A stretch of 64,000 nucleotides of DNA from Pantoea conspicua (GTDB lineage: Bacteria > Pseudomonadota > Gammaproteobacteria > Enterobacterales > Enterobacteriaceae), in NCBI RefSeq assembly GCF_002095315.1, contig NZ_MLFN01000003.1, positions 62,001-126,000 of the forward strand, written 5' to 3'. A program made the translations under genes and the position numbers. Positions 56,000 through 64,000 of this stretch are shown in pieces. The notes under the pieces were generated by a model. That model had not been told where the DNA came from, made no database searches, and saw nothing but the letters and a program-made list of their open reading frames with translations. How positions within the stretch are numbered: the stretch's first letter is position 1; every line of letters begins with the position of its first letter.

Positions 56000-57094
56000 A
56001 TGAAAATGAGCATTCGCGCGTTCGCTTCAATCGCATTGGCTTTGGCGGCGTTTAGCCAGTCAGCCTTTGCTGTGGTTTACCCGTTACCGCCGGCCAACAG
56101 CCGGTTGATCGGGGAAAATATCGAGATTACTGTTCCTGAGGACAGTAAACTGCCGCTGGAGGCCTTTGCGGCACAATACCAGATGGGTCTCAGCAACATG
56201 CTGGAAGCCAATCCGGGGGTTGACGTTTATCTGCCTAAGGCTGGCAGTAAAATGATCATCCCACAGCAGCTGATCCTGCCTGATGCACCGCGCGAAGGCG
56301 TCGTGATCAACAGCGCTGAGATGCGTCTCTACTACTATCCGAAAGGCAGCAAAACCGTGGTGGTATTGCCGATTGGTATCGGTGAGCTGGGTAAAGATAC
56401 CCCGATCAACTGGACCACGGCGGTAGAACGTAAGAAAGATGGCCCGACCTGGACGCCAACCAAAGCGATGCACGCCGAATATGCAGCACGTGGCGAGAAT
56501 CTGCCAGCGGTGTTCCCGGCCGGTCCGGATAACCCGATGGGGCTGTATGCGCTCTATATTGGTCGCCTGTATGCGATTCACGGCACCAATGCCAACTTTG
56601 GTATCGGCCTGCGCGTCAGCCATGGCTGTGTACGTCTGCGCGCCGAGGATATCAAATGGCTGTACCACAACGTGCCGGTCGGTACGCGGGTGCAGTTCGT
56701 TGATCAGCCAGTGAAAGCGACTATCGAGCCGGACGGTTCGCGTTATGTCGAAGTGCATAACCCGCTGTCAACCACTGAAGAGCAGTTTAACTCGCGTGAG
56801 CTGGTACCGATTACGCTGACACAGGCGGTGAGTAAAGTGCTGGTCGATGCCAGTGTTAATCAGGACCAGGTGAACGGTGCCATTCAGAGCCGTACCGGTA
56901 TGCCGGTAAAAGTGAACGGTGTGGAGAACAACATCCAGACCGCACCGGTTGACGTGCCAGAGAACCCACAGGCTGCACCACAGGAGCAGCCAATGACGCC
57001 GGTGACTTCACAGGGCGCCAGCACCGACGCCGCGCAGCCACAGCAGCAGCCGGTTACGGCGCCTGCGCCTGCCACGGCGAATAGTAACTCCTAA
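56000..57094 (+). CDS. ldtB: LdtB (YbiS), L,D-transpeptidase with C-terminal Pro/Gln-rich tail
   Basis: Periplasmic enzyme that anchors Braun lipoprotein to murein. The first 300 residues follow E. coli YbiS closely: signal peptide ending near AFA (24), LysM-like stretch [18 protein letters not shown], then the YkuD domain with catalytic Cys210 in RVSHGCVRL and His194 in [10 protein letters not shown]. The protein runs 364 residues versus about 306 in E. coli. The extra 55 or so residues (from about 310) are rich in Pro, Gln and Ala. ATG at 56000 or 56006 are both possible. It is followed by a terminator. Confidence 0.93.
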   Translation: MKMSIRAFASIALALAAFSQSAFAVVYPLPPANSRLIGENIEITVPEDSKLPLEAFAAQYQMGLSNMLEANPGVDVYLPKAGSKMIIPQQLILPDAPREGVVINSAEMRLYYYPKGSKTVVVLPIGIGELGKDTPINWTTAVERKKDGPTWTPTKAMHAEYAARGENLPAVFPAGPDNPMGLYALYIGRLYAIHGTNANFGIGLRVSHGCVRLRAEDIKWLYHNVPVGTRVQFVDQPVKATIEPDGSRYVEVHNPLSTTEEQFNSRELVPITLTQAVSKVLVDASVNQDQVNGAIQSRTGMPVKVNGVENNIQTAPVDVPENPQAAPQEQPMTPVTSQGASTDAAQPQQQPVTAPAPATANSNS

Positions 57095-57112
57095 TCGCCG
57101 TTCCGTTCTCCG

Positions 57113-57139
57113 AAGCCAGCGCCCGTCGCTGGCTTTTTT
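57113..57139 (+). terminator. ldtB terminator
   Basis: AAGCCAGCG (57113-57121) and CGCTGGCTT (57127-57135) with a five-base loop and a T run to 57139. Confidence 0.9.
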
Positions 57140-57327
57140 ATGGCCTGCATTTGCCAGACGTTACCCTTTCCTTTGCGCGTTGCCCGCCCAGCCGATAGCG
57201 GCCAGCGCGGCTTCCGGTGTCGCCGGATCGCGCGCTTGCCCGTCATTTTACTGTCATAGAAAGCGCGTATCACACTGCGATGTACCGGTGCAAATCAGCA
57301 TCCGGCATCCGCAATGCGAGGTACACC

Positions 57328-58929
57328 ATGAGCGAAAACAGTCTCTCTTCTTCCTCATCGACCCGACGCCCTGATTTTAATGGCAAAAGCAGCCGCTTTA
57401 GCAAGCCGCTGTTTTTCATCCTGCTGGTCGCCGGGCTGGCGTTTGCCGGGCTGAATCTGGTCAAGGATGTTGAACAAACCAACATGCCGGTGACCCGCTA
57501 CCTGCCGTTCTTTTTGCTGGGACTGGCGCTGCTGATCGCGCTGGGCTTTGAGTTCGTCAACGGCTTTCATGACACCGCCAACGCCGTCGCGACGGTGATC
57601 TACACCCATTCACTGACCCCAGGTGTGGCGGTGGTCTGGTCCGGCATCTGTAATTTTCTCGGCGTGCTGCTCTCCAGCGGCGTGGTCGCTTTTGGCATCA
57701 TCTCCCTGCTGCCGGTGGAGCTGATTCTGCAGGCCAGCAGCGGTAACGGCTTTGCCATGGTTTATGCCCTGCTGTTCTCGGCGATTATCTGGAACCTCGG
57801 CACCTGGTATTTCGGCCTGCCCTCCTCCTCCTCGCATACCCTGATTGGCTCGATCATCGGCGTCGGGGTGGCGAACGCGATTCTGCACGGGCGCAGCGGC
57901 CTGAGCGGCGTCGACTGGGATCAGGCACTGAAGGTCGGCTATGCGCTGCTGCTGTCACCGGTGGTCGGTTTTGTCTGCGCCGGGCTGTTGCTGTGGGTCA
58001 TGAAGCTGTGTATCCGCAATCGCCAGCTCTACAGCGCGCCGCAGAATGACCAGCCGCCGCCGGTCTGGATCCGCGGCCTGCTGATTCTGACCTGTACCGG
58101 CGTCTCCTTTGCGCACGGTTCTAACGACGGTCAGAAAGGAATGGGGCTGATTATGCTGATCCTGGTGGGCACCATGCCGATCGCCTACGCACTTAACCGA
58201 TCGCTGCCGCCGGATCAGATCCCACGCGTCGCGTCGCTCACCGAGGTCACTGAACAACAACTGCTGCAACTGCAGCCGGCCGCGCCTAAGCCGCCTGCCC
58301 CACGCGACGTGCTGATCGCCTTTGTCGGCAGCAGCCAGCTCAATCCTAACGTGTTACCGGCACTGGCGATGACCCTCAATGAGATTGGCGACCAGATACG
58401 CCGCTACGGATCGATGGAGAATATTCCGGCGCAGTCGGTGGCCAACACCCGTAACCAGATGTACCTGGCCTCAGAGACCATCAGGCATCTGCAAAGCGCA
58501 GAGGTAAAGCTGCCGGAAGAGACCGAACGTAATCTGAAAGCGGTGAAAACCGAGCTCGACAGCGCAACCCGATTTATTCCGATGTGGGTAAAAGTGGTGG
58601 TGGCGATCGCGCTGGGGCTGGGCACCATGGTGGGCTGGCGACGGATTGTGGTAACGGTGGGCGAACGGATTGGTAAAACGCACCTCAGCTATGCACAGGG
58701 AGCCAGCGCCGAGCTGGTGGCGATGGCGACCATTGGCGCGGCAGACGGCTTCGGCTTGCCGGTCTCAACCACTCACGTTCTGTCGTCGGGCGTGGCGGGC
58801 ACCATGGCGGCTAACCGCTCCGGTTTGCAGTTATCGACGCTGCGTAATCTGGCAGTGGCCTGGGTACTGACCCTGCCGGTGTCGATTCTGCTCTCGGCGC
58901 TGCTCTACTGGCTGTTTATTCATCTCTGA
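57328..58929 (+). CDS. Pit-family inorganic phosphate transporter
   Basis: A 533-residue inner-membrane phosphate (metal-phosphate):H+ symporter. Both repeat signatures of the PiT family are seen: GFEFVNGFHDTANAVATVIYTHSL in the N-terminal half and SFAHGSNDGQKGMG in the second part, with a long soluble loop (about 300-420) that is typical. The C-terminal half ends GLPVSTTHVLSSGVAGTMAAN, the second conserved motif. E. coli PitA is about 499 residues and has a different N-terminus. ATG at 57328 follows GCGAGG; the frame opens 37 codons earlier without similarity. Subtype not determined. Confidence 0.87.
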   Translation: MSENSLSSSSSTRRPDFNGKSSRFSKPLFFILLVAGLAFAGLNLVKDVEQTNMPVTRYLPFFLLGLALLIALGFEFVNGFHDTANAVATVIYTHSLTPGVAVVWSGICNFLGVLLSSGVVAFGIISLLPVELILQASSGNGFAMVYALLFSAIIWNLGTWYFGLPSSSSHTLIGSIIGVGVANAILHGRSGLSGVDWDQALKVGYALLLSPVVGFVCAGLLLWVMKLCIRNRQLYSAPQNDQPPPVWIRGLLILTCTGVSFAHGSNDGQKGMGLIMLILVGTMPIAYALNRSLPPDQIPRVASLTEVTEQQLLQLQPAAPKPPAPRDVLIAFVGSSQLNPNVLPALAMTLNEIGDQIRRYGSMENIPAQSVANTRNQMYLASETIRHLQSAEVKLPEETERNLKAVKTELDSATRFIPMWVKVVVAIALGLGTMVGWRRIVVTVGERIGKTHLSYAQGASAELVAMATIGAADGFGLPVSTTHVLSSGVAGTMAANRSGLQLSTLRNLAVAWVLTLPVSILLSALLYWLFIHL

Positions 58930-58935
58930 TCATAC

Positions 58936-58970
58936 AAAACCGGCCGGCACTTAACCCGCCTGCCGGTTTT
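58936..58970. terminator. Bidirectional terminator between the Pit and MFS genes
   Basis: AAAACCGGC (58936-58944) and GCCGGTTTT (58962-58970) form a stem with a 17-base loop; the A and T runs on each side suit both strands. It overlaps the 3' end of the convergent MFS gene. Confidence 0.75.
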
Positions 58971-60138
58971 GCCAGTAAAGCCGCAGCGTGATCAACAGCG
59001 CGCCCAGTACCATCAGCGCCGCCGCCAGGTAAACCGACTGCATGCCCCAGTGACCGATGAACAATCCCGCCACCGGACCGGTCAGACCGAGTCCGAGATC
59101 GAGAAAGGCAGAATAGGTGCCCAGCGCCGATCCCTGATCCTGACGTCCGACCTGCTTAACCGCCTCGACGCCGAGCGCCGGAAACACCAGCGAGAAGCCG
59201 CAGCCGGTAAGAAAGGCACCCGCCCCCACCAGCCAGGCGCTGTCGGCCTGCCAGATGATGATCAGCCCCAGGCACTCCAGCAGAAAAGAGAACAGAGAGA
59301 CCTGCAATCCGCCAAACAGGGTAATAAAGCGGCCAAAACCGAGGCGCACCAGCACAAAGCCGAGGCTAAAGACGGACAGCGCCCAGGCCGCGCCCTGCCA
59401 GTCGCGGCTGGCAAAATAGAGCGTGATAAAGGTGGCGATCACGCCGAAACCGATGGTGCCGCAGCCGAGTGCCAGACCATACAACCAGACGCGGGAGAAG
59501 ACCCGGTGAAACGGAATCCGTTCGCCCACGCTGACGGTCACCGCCGGTTTGCGGCTGGCCATCAGATAGCCGATGACACCCATTAGCGCAATCAGCCCGG
59601 CAAAGCCGCTCATCCCCAATCCGCTGTTGAGCATCACCCCAAGCGGCGCGCCAATCGCCATCGCCAGATAGGTGGCGACGCCGTTCCACGAGATAACGCG
59701 CGCGGTCTGCATCGGACCCACGATGTTCATGCCCCACAAGGTTGAACCGGTGCTGCTGAAGCTCTCACCCACGCCAAGAAACAGCCGCCCCAGCGCCAGC
59801 AGCGCCAGACTCAGCCATGGCCATTCGGTCAGTAGCGCAGCAATAATGGTCAGCACACCGCTCATGCCGCAGCAGAGCAATCCCAGCATCACCACCCGTT
59901 TCGGACCGAGGCTATCGGCCAGACGGCCCGACTGCGGGCGGCTGAGCAGCGTCGCAAAATATTGAATGCTGATGATCAGCCCGGCGACAAACGAACTGAA
60001 TCCGAGATGGTTTTTGACAAAGCCCGGCAGCACGGCCAGCGGAAGACCAACGGAGAGATAGCAGAAGAAGGTGAAAACGATTACCGAGAGGATACGTTTA
60101 TTGAGCTGGCTGTTGCTCAATACAGCGACATCAGACAT
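58951..60138 (-). CDS. MFS transporter of the YhhS/YfcJ type
   Basis: A 395-residue, 12-helix carrier of the UPF0226 group. The start LNKRILSVIVFTFFCYLSVGLPLAVLPGFV, RPQSGRLADSLGPKR (loop 2-3, about 68-82) and GESFSSTGSTLWGMNIVGP (about 121-139) are group marks. YhhS and YfcJ of E. coli are linked to efflux of arabinose-like sugars or glyphosate resistance, so an exporter role is plausible. It is a single gene convergent with the Pit gene. Confidence 0.82.
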   Translation of the reverse strand: MSDVAVLSNSQLNKRILSVIVFTFFCYLSVGLPLAVLPGFVKNHLGFSSFVAGLIISIQYFATLLSRPQSGRLADSLGPKRVVMLGLLCCGMSGVLTIIAALLTEWPWLSLALLALGRLFLGVGESFSSTGSTLWGMNIVGPMQTARVISWNGVATYLAMAIGAPLGVMLNSGLGMSGFAGLIALMGVIGYLMASRKPAVTVSVGERIPFHRVFSRVWLYGLALGCGTIGFGVIATFITLYFASRDWQGAAWALSVFSLGFVLVRLGFGRFITLFGGLQVSLFSFLLECLGLIIIWQADSAWLVGAGAFLTGCGFSLVFPALGVEAVKQVGRQDQGSALGTYSAFLDLGLGLTGPVAGLFIGHWGMQSVYLAAALMVLGALLITLRLYWQNRQAG

Positions 60139-60210
60139 AGCAGGCTTGTAAGGTAAGGGAAATTTTTCCCACTATACCGTCAGGCCGCTAAGGGGTCGCC
60201 TGATTTTTTA

Positions 60211-61161
60211 TCACAATCCATGAACAATGGCGTGACGATCGATGGCGTAGGCAATGTCGCCCGAGGATTTTAACGCGCGGATTTCACTGAATAAACCGTC
60301 GGCTTCGGTATAGGCTTTGCGCAGGTAACCGAGCCACTGCTTGATGCGGGCCACGTGATACAAGCCGGTATCACCCTGCTTTTCCAGACGGGTATATTTC
60401 TGTAACAGCATAACGACGTCCGGCCAGGGCATCGGCGGTTCGTTGTACTTCACCACCCGACTCAGATTGGGAATATTGAGCGCGCCACGGCCTAACATCA
60501 CCGCATCACACCCGGTAATCCGCAGACAGTCCTGAGCACTTTGCCAGTCAAAAATCTCGCCGTTGGCGATTACCGGAATCTTCAGCCGCTGGCGAATCTC
60601 GCCAATCGCCTGCCAGTTGATGGCATCCGCACGGTAACCCTCTTCCCTGGTCCGGCCGTGTACCACCAGCTCAGTGGCACCTGCCTGCTGGACCGCGTCG
60701 GCAATCTCCAGACTTCGGGCGCTGGAGTCCCAGCCAAGCCGCACTTTGACCGTCACCGGTAACGCTGCCGGCACCGCTGCGCGCATCGCCCTGGCGCCGC
60801 GATAAATCAGATCAGGATCTTTGAGGAGAGTGGCACCGCCACCGCTGCCATTCACCAGTTTCGACGGACAGCCGCAGTTAAGGTCAACACCCCAGGAGCC
60901 GAGTTCCACTGCACGGGCGGCGTTTTCAGCTAACCATTCGGGATGCTGCCCCAGCAACTGCAGACGCACCCGCGTGCCGGAAGGCGTGCGGCTGGCGTGT
61001 TGCAGTTCGGGGCAGAGACGGTAGAAGGATTTTACCGGCAGCAGTTGATCGACCACGCGCAAAAACTCAGTGATGCACAAGTCGTAGTCGTTCACTTCCG
61101 ATAACAGCTGGCGCACCAGCGAATCAAGCACGCCCTCCATCGGCGCCAGTAAAACCCTCAT
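60211..61161 (-). CDS. dusC: DusC, tRNA-dihydrouridine(16) synthase
   Basis: FMN-dependent reductase that makes dihydrouridine at position 16 of tRNA. The 316-residue TIM-barrel protein has the active-site Cys98 (E. coli numbering kept) in [22 protein letters not shown] and [15 protein letters not shown]. The start is 2 bases beyond the corrected rhlE stop, so rhlE and dusC may be co-transcribed. Confidence 0.95.
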   Translation of the reverse strand: MRVLLAPMEGVLDSLVRQLLSEVNDYDLCITEFLRVVDQLLPVKSFYRLCPELQHASRTPSGTRVRLQLLGQHPEWLAENAARAVELGSWGVDLNCGCPSKLVNGSGGGATLLKDPDLIYRGARAMRAAVPAALPVTVKVRLGWDSSARSLEIADAVQQAGATELVVHGRTREEGYRADAINWQAIGEIRQRLKIPVIANGEIFDWQSAQDCLRITGCDAVMLGRGALNIPNLSRVVKYNEPPMPWPDVVMLLQKYTRLEKQGDTGLYHVARIKQWLGYLRKAYTEADGLFSEIRALKSSGDIAYAIDRHAIVHGL

Positions 61162-61218
61162 ACTCAGACGTTTCCGGTACGCTTCGCTGCCGGACGACGC
61201 GGACGGGCAGCCGGTCGG

Positions 61219-62547
61219 TCACCCTGAGGGGCCGGCTGGCTCTGACGACGCGCCTGAGGACGTTTTTTCGCCAGATGAACGTGGCGCACCGGCACCCTGT
61301 CCACCCTGTCCACCCTGTCCACCCTGACTGCGACCACGACCGCCGCCGCCTGCACCGCCACGCGACTGCTGCTGACGGCCGTTAATGATCGGTTCCGCTT
61401 TAATGCTCGGATCGGGCTCATAACCGGCAATCGCCAGACGCGGAATTTCGCGCTTCAGCAAACGTTCAATGTCACGCAGCAGTTTATGCTCGTCAACGCA
61501 GACCAGCGATAACGCCACACCGGTGGCCGCGGCACGACCGGTACGGCCGATACGGTGGACATAATCTTCGGCAACGTTAGGCAGCTCGTAGTTCACCACG
61601 TGCGGCAGCTCTTCAATATCCAGGCCACGGGCCGCGATGTCGGTCGCCACCAGCACGCGAATGCCGCCGGACTTAAAGTCAGCCAGCGCACGGGTGCGGG
61701 CACCCTGGCTTTTATTGCCATGGATGGCGGCGGCAGTGATGCCATCCTTGCCCAGCTGCTCGGCAAGGTGGTTAGCGCCGTGCTTGGTGCGGGTAAAGAC
61801 CAGCACTTGCTGCCAGTTGCCTTCGCCGATCAACTGCGACAGCAGTTCCCGCTTACGCTTCTTATCCACGAAGTGAACCTGTTGCGCCACCTGCTCAGAA
61901 GCAGTGTTGCGGCGGGCCACTTCCACCAGCTCCGGATTGGTCAGCAGTTTCTCAGCCAGTCCTTTGATCTCATCAGAGAAGGTGGCGGAGAACAGCAGGT
62001 TCTGACGTTTCGCCGGCAGACGGGCCAGCACGCGACGGATGTCGTGGATGAAGCCCATATCGAGCATCCGATCCGCTTCATCCAGCACCAGCACTTCAAC
62101 CTGAGACAGGTCAACAGCGTTCTGTTGCGCCAGATCCAGCAGACGGCCAGGGGTAGCGACCAGAATATCAACGCCGCCACGCAGTTTAAGCATCTGCGGG
62201 TTGATGCTGACGCCACCAAATACCACCAGTGAACGCAGCGGCAGATATTTGCTGTATTCGCTGACGTTTTCGCCTACCTGCGCCGCCAGTTCACGGGTCG
62301 GGGTGAGGATCAACGCCCGCACCGGACGACGACCGCGGATAGCGCCCGCGTTGGCAGAAAGTTTTTGCAGTAACGGTAAGGTAAAGCCGGCCGTTTTGCC
62401 GGTGCCGGTCTGGGCACTCGCCAGCAGATCGCGGCCTGCCAGCACCACAGGAATCGCCTGGCGCTGAATAGGTGTAGGTTCGCTGTAGCCTTGTTCGGCA
62501 ACCGCGCGCAAAATATCGGCACTCAGGCCGAGAGAGTCAAAAGACAT
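61219..62547 (-). CDS. rhlE: RhlE, DEAD-box ATP-dependent RNA helicase, tail frame-shifted as read
   Basis: DEAD-box helicase of ribosome assembly and RNA turnover, 442 residues as read. Q motif [11 protein letters not shown], Walker A AQTGTGKT (45-52), DEAD box [14 protein letters not shown] in FSATFS and HRIGRTGRA (motif VI) are intact. The tail after GGQG repeats reads to TGA at 61219-61221. An extra base in the coding-strand A6 run (T6 at 61263-61268) seems to shift it. With five A the frame reads [18 protein letters not shown] and runs to TGA at 61164-61166, giving a basic tail like E. coli RhlE and 460 residues. The helicase core is unaffected. Confidence 0.93.
   Translation of the reverse strand: MSFDSLGLSADILRAVAEQGYSEPTPIQRQAIPVVLAGRDLLASAQTGTGKTAGFTLPLLQKLSANAGAIRGRRPVRALILTPTRELAAQVGENVSEYSKYLPLRSLVVFGGVSINPQMLKLRGGVDILVATPGRLLDLAQQNAVDLSQVEVLVLDEADRMLDMGFIHDIRRVLARLPAKRQNLLFSATFSDEIKGLAEKLLTNPELVEVARRNTASEQVAQQVHFVDKKRKRELLSQLIGEGNWQQVLVFTRTKHGANHLAEQLGKDGITAAAIHGNKSQGARTRALADFKSGGIRVLVATDIAARGLDIEELPHVVNYELPNVAEDYVHRIGRTGRAAATGVALSLVCVDEHKLLRDIERLLKREIPRLAIAGYEPDPSIKAEPIINGRQQQSRGGAGGGGRGRSQGGQGGQGGQGAGAPRSSGEKTSSGASSEPAGPSG
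61293..61328. repeat. Four 9-bp tandem repeats coding Gly-Gln-Gly in RhlE
   Basis: CACCCTGTC repeats at 61293-61301, 61302-61310, 61311-61319 and 61320-61328 (the last ending GAC). They encode the GGQ/GQG repeats of the RhlE tail and could expand or contract by slippage. Confidence 0.85.
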
Positions 62548-62738
62548 TACGTGTTTTACTCCGGTCCGCTCTGGCCGTGATTCACGGTGTAGTTTTCAGA
62601 GGGATAGTGACGCCAGCTGGGGCTGACGCGTGAAAAGGGCACAAACTACGATGCGTAAGCGGGCGAGTGTAGCAGCTTTAACGGTACTGTGCGAGATAGC
62701 TCACATTTCCTGACATAACTTAATGCGCTATAAACAGG

Positions 62739-62760
62739 AAGGCCACCTTGCGGTGGCCTT
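62739..62760 (-). terminator. ybhQ terminator hairpin
   Basis: AAGGCCACC (62739-62747), loop TTGC, GGTGGCCTT (62752-62760) is a perfect 9-bp stem just past the ybhQ stop, followed on the minus strand by CCTGTTTAT. Confidence 0.7.
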
Positions 62761-62764
62761 CAAC

Positions 62765-63157
62765 TTAACTACGTTTTTTCTCGATGCGCCGCGGTGGCTC
62801 TTTCGCCAGCAGCGACACCAGCGCCGGACCCAGCAACATCACTACGCCAAGCGAGGCCAGCAGCAGGTTGTTGTGGTAAATCCGCGACACCAGGAAAAGT
62901 GTCATCATGGCCGCGCCAAAGTAGTAAGTGGTGGTCGCTTCTTCAAGATAATCACCGAGCGTGCGTAAACGAGCACTGCGCTGCGTCACCAGCATGGCGA
63001 TAAACACCAGTGCGTAAGTGGTCACCAGCGTGCTGCAGACATCGACCAGGGCTTTATGTTTCCAGCCCCAGACCAGCGCTGCGATCACCAGTAAATGCAT
63101 CGCAATGTGCACGTACGTCTGACCTGTGATGATTTGAATACGATTAGACCATTTCAT
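62765..63157 (-). CDS. ybhQ: YbhQ, inner membrane protein
   Basis: A 130-residue inner-membrane protein with about four helices. It follows E. coli YbhQ (MKW start, HLLVIAALVWGW, EEATTTYYFGAAMMTLFLVSRI, LLGPALVSLLAKE). No function is known. Divergent from ybhP, as in the E. coli ybhQ/ybhP region. Confidence 0.9.
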   Translation of the reverse strand: MKWSNRIQIITGQTYVHIAMHLLVIAALVWGWKHKALVDVCSTLVTTYALVFIAMLVTQRSARLRTLGDYLEEATTTYYFGAAMMTLFLVSRIYHNNLLLASLGVVMLLGPALVSLLAKEPPRRIEKKRS

Positions 63158-63336
63158 TCAATTCTCCTGGCAGACCCAACAGGTCGCCCAAGTGCTACCG
63201 ACACAAGCCGGAAACGGTTTCCTCAATGTAAAACAATTTTCGGATAACGCCTTAATTATCGCCCTTCCTCACCATCCATTTGTGACAAAGACTACACTTT
63301 GATTCTATTGATGATGAAAAGGAGTGCGTCGCGAGT

Positions 63337-64000
63337 ATGCCACAAAACCAGCAAGGATTTTCAATTAAAGTCCTGACGATCAATACACACAAGGGTTTCG
63401 CCCCTTTCAATCGCCGCTTCATCCTGCCGGAATTGCGTGACGCCGTACGCGCAACGTCGGCGGATGTGGTCTTTCTGCAGGAGGTGATGGGCACCCACGC
63501 CATCCATCCCCTGCACCATGAAAACTGGCCTGACTCGCCCCATTACGAGTTTCTCGCCGATACCATGTGGAACGATTACGCCTACGGACGCAACGCGGTC
63601 TATCCGGAGGGTCATCACGGCAACGCCGTGCTGTCGCGCTTTCCGATTACCGAATATGAAAACCGGGATATTTCAGTGGCCGGCAGCGAAAACCGCGGCA
63701 TGCTGCACTGTCAGATCGCCCTGCCCGAGCCGCACGGCACGCTGCATGTGATCTGTGTGCATCTGGGGCTGAAGGAGGCGCATCGCCACGCCCAGATGAA
63801 GATGATGTGTGAGATGGTCTCTTTACTGCCACCGGATGCGCCGGTGGTGGTAGCCGGTGATTTTAATGACTGGCAGCGACGCGCCAACCAGATACTAAAA
63901 CATGGCGCAGGTCTGAAAGAGGTATTCAGTATGAAAACCGGACGCCCGGCGCGCACCTTCCCGGCGCGCTTTCCGATTCTGCGGCTCGACCGCATCTACG
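63337..64000 (+). CDS. ybhP: YbhP, endonuclease/exonuclease/phosphatase family protein (partial)
   Basis: The first 221 codons of a protein of the exonuclease III/DNase I fold; it runs off the window end. [30 protein letters not shown] (catalytic Glu), [28 protein letters not shown] and the following RLDRIY closely follow E. coli YbhP, an uncharacterised member. The final His-bearing SDH motif would lie past the edge. Starts at ATG 63337; the AAAGGAG at 63318-63324 is somewhat far (12 bases). Confidence 0.92.
   Translation, partial: MPQNQQGFSIKVLTINTHKGFAPFNRRFILPELRDAVRATSADVVFLQEVMGTHAIHPLHHENWPDSPHYEFLADTMWNDYAYGRNAVYPEGHHGNAVLSRFPITEYENRDISVAGSENRGMLHCQIALPEPHGTLHVICVHLGLKEAHRHAQMKMMCEMVSLLPPDAPVVVAGDFNDWQRRANQILKHGAGLKEVFSMKTGRPARTFPARFPILRLDRIY

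Noticed and set aside
61293-61328. 9-bp tandem repeats as a possible CRISPR-like array
   Set aside because: The units are contiguous, coding, far too short, and have no spacers.
61164-61430. Separate 88-residue gene at the rhlE 3' end
   Set aside because: Its last third is the basic RhlE tail read in another frame; one base too many in a homopolymer explains it better than a new gene.

Overview
The window is chromosomal DNA of an enterobacterium of the Erwiniaceae, most like Pantoea or Erwinia. This is judged from protein resemblance to E. coli and Salmonella genes, from E. coli-like gene order, and from cargo common in plant- and soil-associated enterics: a Pseudomonas-type histidine utilisation cluster, chitin utilisation and a GH15 glycosidase. 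No rRNA, tRNA, CRISPR array, prophage or complete insertion sequence was found. Species assignment needs a database search.

Layout. 0.1-3.2 kb: dps and glnHPQ, with a sigma54/NtrC control region. 3.45-3.8 kb: a decayed fragment of the mechanosensitive channel gene ybiO (mscM), in its E. coli position between glnQ and rlmF. 3.9-5.6 kb: rlmF and a flavin-reductase-like gene. 5.7-14.0 kb: a complete hut cluster (hutG, hutI | hutF, hutD | hutC | hutH, hutU) with four HutC operator-like sites. It degrades histidine to glutamate through HutF and N-formylglutamate. An M20 amidohydrolase follows. 15.3-18.5 kb: ybiB and dinG (SOS box). 18.6-24.5 kb: GNAT and XRE-cupin genes, mlrA, the small membrane protein gene yohO and yehWXYZ.

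24.5-39.1 kb is an accessory block between yehZ and bglX, which are neighbours in E. coli. It holds an MFS transporter behind MetJ-box-like repeats, a HigBA-type toxin-antitoxin pair, a broken small gene with a yidD paralogue, idi, a chemoreceptor with a sigma28 promoter, a SUFU-domain gene, a LysE exporter, a cupin, an Asp/Glu racemase divergent from a serine/threonine dehydratase-like gene, a secreted three-gene operon (FGE-fold protein, CarG-like protein, small lipoprotein) and an MpaB/DUF2236 gene. A 24-bp palindromic motif recurs only in this block.

39.1-53.8 kb returns to E. coli 48-min order (bglX, dld, pbpG, yohC, yohD, yohF). Between dld and pbpG lie a chitoporin gene, a frameshifted chitobiase gene and a DUF3772 MscS channel. 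54.0-64.0 kb: GH15 hydrolase, ldtB (ybiS), a Pit-type phosphate transporter, an MFS gene, dusC, rhlE, ybhQ and partial ybhP. The 48-min block mlrA-dusC is therefore embedded between dinG and rhlE, which are close together in E. coli.

Caution on quality. Five one-base frame disruptions occur in four otherwise well-conserved genes (hutD, the SUFU gene, chb twice, rhlE), some in homopolymers. Sequencing or assembly error is at least as likely as real pseudogenisation for these. The ybiO remnant and the gene upstream of the yidD paralogue look truly decayed.
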